From positions 1-18,938 of the forward strand of contig CANQNA010000009.1 in the NCBI GenBank assembly GCA_947625005.1: DNA of 18,938 nt, in the 5' to 3' direction. How positions within the stretch are numbered: position 1 is the first letter of the stretch; each line of letters begins with the position of its first letter. The notes beneath the pieces are model-generated. The model saw only the letters and a list, made by a program, of their open reading frames with translations, was not told the DNA's origin and made no database searches. This document shows, one piece after another, positions 13,612-18,938 of the stretch. This stretch comes from an uncultured Bacilli bacterium (GTDB taxonomy: Bacteria > Bacillota_I > Bacilli_A > RF39 > UBA660). Both the position numbers and the translations under genes were made by a program.

Positions 13612-14637
13612 ATGTTTACTAATATCTATGAAAAAATTAAAAATTTTATTAAAGAAAATTATAAAGCCTTGCTTTTTATTTTAATAATTTTTGTTTTATT
13701 TAACTATAAACTTCCTTATAGTATTTATACTCCGGGAGGAATGATCGATATGAATAAAAGAATAGTCAGTGATAAAAAAACAGAATCAAAAGGATCTATT
13801 AACATGACTTATGTTTCTATGGTTAAAGGTACACTGCCTATGTTAGGTTTAGCGAAAATATTACCTAGTTGGGATATTATAAGTGATGAAGATTTAACTT
13901 TAGAAGATGAAGATATTAATGATACGATTAAACGAGATAAATATTATATGGAAGAAGCCATTAGTAATGCTACTTTAGTTGTGTTTATGAAAGCTGATAT
14001 TCCCTATGAAATAAAAAAAACAGATAGTATAATTACATATATTAGTGAAGAAGCTAAAACTAATCTTAAATTATATGATAAAATACTTTCTTATGATAAT
14101 AAGAATTTTACTTATTTTAATGATTTAAAAGAGTATGTTAGTTCTAAAAATATAGGAGATATCATAAACTTTAAAGTAGAAAGAAATGGGAAAGTTTTAA
14201 ATGTTAAGGCAGAAGTAATTAAGTTAGATAATGAACCTAAAATTGGTTTAATGACTGCTACAATAAATGAATACTCTTCAACTCCTCAAATTACTGTCAA
14301 AACTAAATCTAGTGAATCAGGGTCAAGTGGAGGATTAATGACCGCTTTAGCTATATATGATACTATAACAGATAATGATTTAACAAAAGGACGTATTATT
14401 GCCGGGACAGGAACTATTGATGCATCAGGAAATGTAGGAGAAATAGGCGGAGTTATTTATAAATTAGCAGGAGCCAAAAAAAATGGTGCAGATGTTTTCC
14501 TTTGTCCTTCTGCAAATTATGAAGAAGCCTATAATTATGCGAAAAAACATAATATAAACATTCCTATAATTTCTTTAGACACCTTTGATGAAGCTGTAAG
14601 TTATTTAGAAAGTGGGACTATTATTGGATCAAACTAA
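13612..14637 (+). CDS. ylbL: YlbL/SepM-family PDZ and Lon-type serine protease
   Basis: 341 residues: one N-terminal membrane anchor (about 17-31), the family block YSIYTPGG (36-43) and VSMVKGTLP, a PDZ domain (about 125-205) and a Lon (S16) catalytic domain. The Ser-Lys dyad is visible as Ser239 in SGSSGGL and Lys284 in VIYKLAGA, 45 residues apart. The enzyme is anchored with its protease facing outside. In Bacillus YlbL degrades the division inhibitor YneA, and in Streptococcus SepM trims a signalling peptide. Its substrate here is unknown. The next gene starts inside its 3' end. Confidence 0.9.
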   Translation: MFTNIYEKIKNFIKENYKALLFILIIFVLFNYKLPYSIYTPGGMIDMNKRIVSDKKTESKGSINMTYVSMVKGTLPMLGLAKILPSWDIISDEDLTLEDEDINDTIKRDKYYMEEAISNATLVVFMKADIPYEIKKTDSIITYISEEAKTNLKLYDKILSYDNKNFTYFNDLKEYVSSKNIGDIINFKVERNGKVLNVKAEVIKLDNEPKIGLMTATINEYSSTPQITVKTKSSESGSSGGLMTALAIYDTITDNDLTKGRIIAGTGTIDASGNVGEIGGVIYKLAGAKKNGADVFLCPSANYEEAYNYAKKHNINIPIISLDTFDEAVSYLESGTIIGSN

Positions 14638-14980
14638 AATTAGATATTTAGTAAATTATGATTTTCAAATTAAAAATTTTTCTAAATTAATTCAAAAATA
14701 TTTTCAATTAGTAAGTTTAGAAAAAATTAAAAATCAAGAAAAATATGAAATAAATAAAATATTAGTAATAAATGATTCTTTAGATCAAAGAGATGAGAAT
14801 TTAAAAAATTTACTTGGAGGAATATCTGGACTCTATTTTGAAGTTACTTCCCAAGATATTATTGAAAGTTATTCAGATGATATTATTGAACTTCAAGAAG
14901 GAAGTGATGGTTACTATGAAGCAATTAAAATTCCAGAACCTTTAGTGTTTTCATTTAAAAAAAAATATAAAGCGGTTTAA
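14612..14980 (+). CDS. Hypothetical protein downstream of ylbL
   Basis: 122 residues from GTG 14612, inside the end of ylbL. An in-frame TTG at 14624 (118 residues) follows a better but still poor ribosome-binding site (AAGTGGG). Soluble, acidic in the C-terminal third (ESYSDDIIELQEG), ending in a basic tail. In Bacillus the genes after ylbL include the DUF177 gene yceD, and the DDIIEL stretch followed by a Pro-containing end is vaguely like DUF177. The conserved Cys and rpmF neighbour are absent, so I do not assign it. It is probably translated together with ylbL. A hairpin terminator overlaps its stop. Confidence 0.6.
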   Translation: MGLLLDQTKIRYLVNYDFQIKNFSKLIQKYFQLVSLEKIKNQEKYEINKILVINDSLDQRDENLKNLLGGISGLYFEVTSQDIIESYSDDIIELQEGSDGYYEAIKIPEPLVFSFKKKYKAV

Positions 14981-14990
14981 CCGTTTTTAT
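14970..14990 (+). terminator. Intrinsic terminator after the ylbL unit
   Basis: AAAGCGGTT-T-AACCGTTTTT: the arms CGGTT and AACCG, extended by A-T and one G-T pair, run into T residues. The loop would open to several bases. It overlaps the stop codon of the preceding gene. Confidence 0.65.
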
Positions 14991-15014
14991 TTCGTAATTT
15001 TTTTCTTTAATGTC

Positions 15015-15064
15015 TTGACTAAACTTTTTAAAAAGCCTATAATTAATTTATATTTATAAAGGGG
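15015..15064 (+). promoter_or_regulatory. Sigma-A promoter and ribosome-binding site for the rsmC-like gene
   Basis: TTGACT (15015-15020), a 17-base spacer and a perfect TATAAT (15038-15043). AAAGGGG (15058-15064) precedes ATG 15071. It is one of the best promoters in the window. Confidence 0.85.
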
Positions 15065-15070
15065 TAATCT

Positions 15071-15661
15071 ATGTCTCACTACTTTACTAATGATGAAAAT
15101 TTAAAAAGCTGCTTTAGAACATGTATATATAATTATAAAGACTATAATTTTATATTTACTAGTGATTTAGGGGTGTTTTCTAAAGATAGAATCGATTATG
15201 CTAGTCGTCTTTTAATTGAAACTTATTTTGAATATGGAAAAAATAATGTAAAAGTTTTAGATGTAGGATGCGGTTATGGTTTAATTGGAATAACTTTAGC
15301 CAAAATTAAAAATTGTCAAGTTACAATGATTGATATAAATAAGCGAGCTCTGCATTTAACAGAAATGAATTTAAAACAAAACAAAGTAGATGCTGAAGTA
15401 TTAGAAAGTAATATATATTCCAATATTCACAATTCTTATGATTGTATTATTACTAATCCTCCAATTCGAGCAGGGAAAAATGTTTATTTAACAATTCTAA
15501 AAGAAGGAGAACAATATTTGAAACAAGATGGAGAGCTATGGTTCGTTATGAATAAAGATCAAGGAGCGAAAAGTACTGTTAAAGAACTAAGTAATATTTA
15601 TGATTTACAGATTTTAAAAAAAAGTAAAGGTTTTTTTGTAATTCTTTGTAAAAAACATTGA
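15071..15661 (+). CDS. rsmC: Class I methyltransferase, RsmC/YbxB family
   Basis: 196 residues. SAM-binding motif I is VLDVGCGYGLIG (about 62-73), an acidic loop follows in MIDINKRA, and the catalytic NPPIRAGK motif is near residues 129-136 (N-P-P-Y/I/F, typical of N-methyltransferases acting on exocyclic amines). The family methylates G1207 of 16S rRNA in E. coli. The Gram-positive homologue YbxB is this length and sits directly before rpoB, as here. The E. coli enzyme has an extra N-terminal domain missing in this group. The gene has its own promoter, and the rpoB -35 overlaps its TGA stop. Methyl acceptor by homology only. Confidence 0.82.
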   Translation: MSHYFTNDENLKSCFRTCIYNYKDYNFIFTSDLGVFSKDRIDYASRLLIETYFEYGKNNVKVLDVGCGYGLIGITLAKIKNCQVTMIDINKRALHLTEMNLKQNKVDAEVLESNIYSNIHNSYDCIITNPPIRAGKNVYLTILKEGEQYLKQDGELWFVMNKDQGAKSTVKELSNIYDLQILKKSKGFFVILCKKH

Positions 15662-15686
15662 CTTTACTAATTTTTATTGATAAAAT
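15658..15686 (+). promoter_or_regulatory. Sigma-A promoter of rpoB
   Basis: TTGACT (15658-15663), a 17-base spacer and TAAAAT (15681-15686). The -35 contains the rsmC stop codon. Transcription should start near 15693, so rpoB can be transcribed independently of its upstream neighbour. Confidence 0.7.
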
Positions 15687-15692
15687 TTTAAA

Positions 15693-15727
15693 TTGGTGGC
15701 GTAGTATCTTATTTTTTGGATACACCA
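15693..15727 (+). promoter_or_regulatory. Hairpin at the 5' end of the rpoB leader
   Basis: Starting near the predicted transcription start, GTATC pairs with GATAC across a T-rich loop, and GGT outside pairs with ACC after an internal bulge. No T-run follows, so it is not a terminator. It may protect the message end or serve as a regulatory leader. Confidence 0.35.
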
Positions 15728-15756
15728 GAAAAATCTTAGCATTGGGGTGAACTTTA

Positions 15757-18700
15757 GTGGCATACAAAATTGAAAAATTTGGAGACCATAGAGAAAGAAG
15801 AACTTTCTCTAAAACAAACAACAAATTTGAATTAGCAAATTTACTAGCAATTCAAAAAGATTCCTATAATTGGTTTTTAACTGAAGGAATTAAAGAAGTA
15901 TTTGATGATTTATTTCCAGTAGAAAGTTTTACTGGTAATATTTCTTTAGAATTCAATGATTATAGTTTTGATGAACCAAGATACGGAATAAAAGAATCTA
16001 AAGAAAGAATGGTAACATATTCTGCACCTTTAAAAGTTCAAGCGCGTGTTTTTATTCACGAAACAGGAGAAGTTAAAGAACAAGAAGTTTTCTTAGGCGA
16101 TATGCCTATGATGACTGATGCTGGAACATTTATAATTAATGGAGTAGAACGTGTTATAGTATCACAATTAGTACGTAGTCCATCTCTTTATTTTAAACGT
16201 GAAATTGATAAGAATGGAAGACCTGTAGTAAGTGGAGAAATAATACCTAATAAAGGTACATGGTTAGAATATGAATTAGATGCAAGAGATGTAATTTATG
16301 TAAGAATTGATCGTACAAGAAAAGTAACTATTACAACTCTTTTGCGTGCTTTAGGTTTATCAAGTGATGAAGAAATTTTAGAAGTATTTGGAGATAATCA
16401 ATATATTAAAAATACTTTAGAAAAAGATTCAACTAAAAATACAGATGAAGCTTTAATTGAAATATATGAAAAGTTAAGACCTGGAGAACCTGCAACACTT
16501 GATTCAGCAAAAAATCAATTAATTACGAGATTTTTTGATAAATTCCGTTATGATTTAGCTCGTGTTGGACGTTATAAATTTAACAAAAAATTAAATGTTT
16601 TAGATCGTTTATTAGGTTGTAAAATAGCCGAAAACATTAAAGATGGTAAAGAAATCATCTTAGAAAAAGGAACAGTAGTTGATAAATCCGCTTTAGAACG
16701 TATTAGACCAATTTTTGCTAATGGTTATAATGTAAAAGAAGTAACTATTAATGAAGAATTAGATCAATATAATAAAGTTCAAACAGTTAAAGTTTATGAT
16801 AAAAATGATGAGAAAAAAGTAATAACTCTTATTGGTAATGATCAAACTATTGATTCTAAACGTTTAACAATATCTGATGTTTATGCTTCAGTTAGTTATT
16901 ATTTAAATTTAATAGATGGTATTGGATCTATTGATGAAATTGATCACTTAGGAAACAGAAGAGTAAGACAAGTAGGAGAATTAATTCAAAATCAATTTAG
17001 AACTGGTATGGTTCGTATGGAAAGAGTAATTAGAGAAAGAATGACTACTCAAGAAATTGAAACTGTAACACCAAAAACTCTAATTAATATTCGTCCTGTA
17101 ACTGCTGCTTTAAAAGAATTCTTTGGAAGTAGTCAATTATCTAAATTTATGGATCAAATTAATCCAATTGCTGAGCTTACTGATAAACGTCGTTTATCTA
17201 GTTTAGGACCTGGCGGATTATCAAGAGACCGTGCCGGAATGGAAGTTCGTGACGTTAATACTTCTCACTATGGAAGAATTTGTCCAATAGAAAGTCCTGA
17301 AGGAGCGAACATTGGTCTTATCACTTCTTTAGCAGGATATGCTAAAATTAACGAATATGGATTTATTATGACTCCATATCGAAAAGTTAATAATACTTTA
17401 GTAACTGATGAAGTTGTTTATTTAACTGCAGATGAAGAAGCTGATTATTATATTGCTCAAGCAACAGTTAAATTAGATAAAGATAACAAATTAATCGAAG
17501 ATGAAGTAGTTGCTCGTCTTAATGGAGAAAACGTTATTGTTAAAAAAGATAAAATAGATTTTATCGATGTTGCACCAAGTCAAATTGTTTCTATTACTAC
17601 AAGCTGTATACCTTTCTTGGATCATGATGATGCAACTCGTGCCTTAATGGGATCAAATATGCAACGTCAAGCAGTTCCATTATTACAAACTGAAGCACCA
17701 TTTATTGGTACAGGTGTTGAATATATTGCAGCAAGAGATTCTGGTTCAACAGTAGTTGCTAAAGCTGATGGTGTAGTAGAATATGCAGACAGTAAAAAGA
17801 TTATTGTAAAAAATGCTAAAGATAAAGATGTTTATTATCTTGCTAATTTTGAAAGATCTAATGCAGAAAGTTGTATTAATCATTCTCCACTTGTTAAACC
17901 TGGAGATAAAATTCATAAAGGAGAAGTAATTGCAGATGGACCAAGTACCGAAAAAGGTGAACTTGCTCTAGGTAAAAATATGGTTGTTGCCTTTATGACA
18001 TTTAATGGATATAACTATGAAGATGCTGTTATTCTAAATGAAAGATTAGTAAAAGATGATGTTTATACTTCTTTACATATAGAACATTATGATATTGATT
18101 GTCGTGATACTAAATTAGGAATGGAAGAAATTACTCGTGATATTCCTAATGTTTCAGAAGATGCTCGTAAAAACTTAGATGCTGATGGTATTGTAAAAAT
18201 TGGTACAGAAGTTCATGAAGGAGATATTTTAGTAGGTAAAGTTACACCAAAAGGTGTTCAAGAATTAACTAGTGAAGAAAAATTATTGTATGCTATTTTT
18301 GGAGAGAAAACTCGTGAAGTACGTGATACCTCTTTACGTGTTGCTCATGGTGCAGATGGTATAGTTCATGATGTTAAAGTTTATACTAAAGAAAATAGTG
18401 ATGAATTACCTGCTGGTGTTTCTAAAGTAATAAGAGTTTATATTATTCAAAAACGTAAAATTCAAGTTGGAGATAAAATGTCAGGACGTCATGGTAATAA
18501 AGGTGTTATTTCTCTTATCTTACCTGAAGAAGATATGCCTTACTTACCTGATGGTACTCCAGTTGATGTAATTTTAAATCCTCAAGGTGTTCCAAGTCGT
18601 ATGAATTTAGGTCAAATTTTAGAGTTACATTTAGGTATGGCTGCAAAAAAATTAGGTGTTCATGTAGCAACTCCTGTATTTGATGGAGCCAGTATTGACG

Positions 18701-18938
18701 AAATATATGAAATGATGGAAGAAGCTGGTATGGACAAAGATGGAAAGACTATTCTTTATAATGGTCGTACTGGTGAACCTTTTGAAAATAGAGTTGCGGT
18801 TGGAGTTATGTACATGATTAAACTTCACCACATGGTTGATGATAAGTTACATGCAAGGTCAACTGGACCATACTCATTAGTAACACAGCAACCACTTGGT
18901 GGTAAAGCTCAATTTGGTGGACAAAGATTTGGTGAAAT
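15757..18938 (+). CDS. rpoB: RNA polymerase beta subunit (partial, 3' end beyond window)
   Basis: 1,060 codons are present, lacking roughly the last 100-200 residues of a typical Firmicutes protein. GTG 15757 starts [17 protein letters not shown] and follows GGGGTGA by 6 bases. Core landmarks in order: the fork-loop and rifampicin region from FFGSSQLS (455-462), GPGGL and [10 protein letters not shown], the [11 protein letters not shown] block, [18 protein letters not shown], the [12 protein letters not shown] catalytic segment and the [15 protein letters not shown] end. In the rifampicin pocket Lys463 and Asp476 replace the Gln and His usual at E. coli positions 513 and 526. rsmC lies directly upstream; rplJ and rplL are not upstream, unlike the usual order. 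Confidence 0.97.
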   Translation, partial: MAYKIEKFGDHRERRTFSKTNNKFELANLLAIQKDSYNWFLTEGIKEVFDDLFPVESFTGNISLEFNDYSFDEPRYGIKESKERMVTYSAPLKVQARVFIHETGEVKEQEVFLGDMPMMTDAGTFIINGVERVIVSQLVRSPSLYFKREIDKNGRPVVSGEIIPNKGTWLEYELDARDVIYVRIDRTRKVTITTLLRALGLSSDEEILEVFGDNQYIKNTLEKDSTKNTDEALIEIYEKLRPGEPATLDSAKNQLITRFFDKFRYDLARVGRYKFNKKLNVLDRLLGCKIAENIKDGKEIILEKGTVVDKSALERIRPIFANGYNVKEVTINEELDQYNKVQTVKVYDKNDEKKVITLIGNDQTIDSKRLTISDVYASVSYYLNLIDGIGSIDEIDHLGNRRVRQVGELIQNQFRTGMVRMERVIRERMTTQEIETVTPKTLINIRPVTAALKEFFGSSQLSKFMDQINPIAELTDKRRLSSLGPGGLSRDRAGMEVRDVNTSHYGRICPIESPEGANIGLITSLAGYAKINEYGFIMTPYRKVNNTLVTDEVVYLTADEEADYYIAQATVKLDKDNKLIEDEVVARLNGENVIVKKDKIDFIDVAPSQIVSITTSCIPFLDHDDATRALMGSNMQRQAVPLLQTEAPFIGTGVEYIAARDSGSTVVAKADGVVEYADSKKIIVKNAKDKDVYYLANFERSNAESCINHSPLVKPGDKIHKGEVIADGPSTEKGELALGKNMVVAFMTFNGYNYEDAVILNERLVKDDVYTSLHIEHYDIDCRDTKLGMEEITRDIPNVSEDARKNLDADGIVKIGTEVHEGDILVGKVTPKGVQELTSEEKLLYAIFGEKTREVRDTSLRVAHGADGIVHDVKVYTKENSDELPAGVSKVIRVYIIQKRKIQVGDKMSGRHGNKGVISLILPEEDMPYLPDGTPVDVILNPQGVPSRMNLGQILELHLGMAAKKLGVHVATPVFDGASIDEIYEMMEEAGMDKDGKTILYNGRTGEPFENRVAVGVMYMIKLHHMVDDKLHARSTGPYSLVTQQPLGGKAQFGGQRFGE

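Noticed and set aside
14624..14980. DUF177 (YceD) assignment for the gene after ylbL
   Set aside because: Only position and a short acidic stretch agree. The conserved cysteine and the rpmF neighbour are missing.
15579..15824. Open frame of 81 codons on the minus strand
   Set aside because: It spans the end of rsmC, the rpoB promoter and the rpoB start, all well supported on the other strand.
1..18938. CRISPR arrays, insertion sequences, tRNA or rRNA genes, phage attachment sites
   Set aside because: No regularly spaced repeats, transposase-like proteins, terminal inverted repeats or structured RNA genes were found. The repeats seen are simple A/T tracts.

Overview
This is a very AT-rich window (about a quarter G+C by eye). 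It comes from a low-GC, Gram-positive-type bacterium that uses the standard code: TGA ends three genes (7948-7950, 8649-8651, 15659-15661) and tryptophan is TGG. Two genes point to an endospore former: a cysteine-rich CotY/CotZ-family coat protein and a YlbJ (SpoVV)-family membrane protein. I infer an uncultured, possibly Mollicutes-adjacent Bacilli lineage. That placement comes from overall character, not from a phylogeny.

Layout. 1-69 is the tail of a TrmH/SpoU-family RNA methyltransferase, closed by a bidirectional terminator shared with the convergent coat gene (78-533, minus). A small membrane-anchored PTS EIIB-like protein without its catalytic cysteine follows (640-951). 1081-4037 is a two-gene unit of unknown function behind an extended -10 promoter. 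Its leader has two hairpins, the second terminator-like, and its gene junction is odd: an A AAA AAG heptamer, a TAA overlapping an ATT, and an open reading frame running into gene two. 4108-8651 is a compact Tad (type IVc pilus) operon: TadE-like, TadG-like, TadZ/CpaE-like ATPase, TadA ATPase, TadB and TadC. No Flp pilin, peptidase or secretin gene is present. 8701-9421 holds a zinc-ribbon/TM2 protein overlapping a DUF2752 membrane protein. 9536-11282 is an FtsW/RodA-family (SEDS) gene plus an unrecognised 198-residue protein. 11339-12711 is a set of three type IV (ComG/Gsp-like) minor pilin genes. It overlaps tail-to-tail with ylbJ (minus), which is divergent from ylbL, a PDZ plus Lon-type protease. 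A short unrecognised gene follows ylbL. The right end is an rsmC-like (YbxB) methyltransferase and rpoB, each with its own sigma-A-type promoter. rpoB runs off the edge.

How it fits together. The Tad operon supplies an ATPase, a localisation ATPase and an inner-membrane platform. The three minor pilins about 2.7 kb downstream could form a tip or initiation complex for that machine or for one encoded elsewhere. FtsW, YlbL, CotZ and YlbJ concern wall synthesis, division control and sporulation. RpoB carries Lys and Asp at two positions of the rifampicin pocket (E. coli 513 and 526) where substitution causes resistance. The main candidates for undescribed biology are the two-gene unit at 1017-4037 and the reduced Tad plus minor-pilin arrangement.
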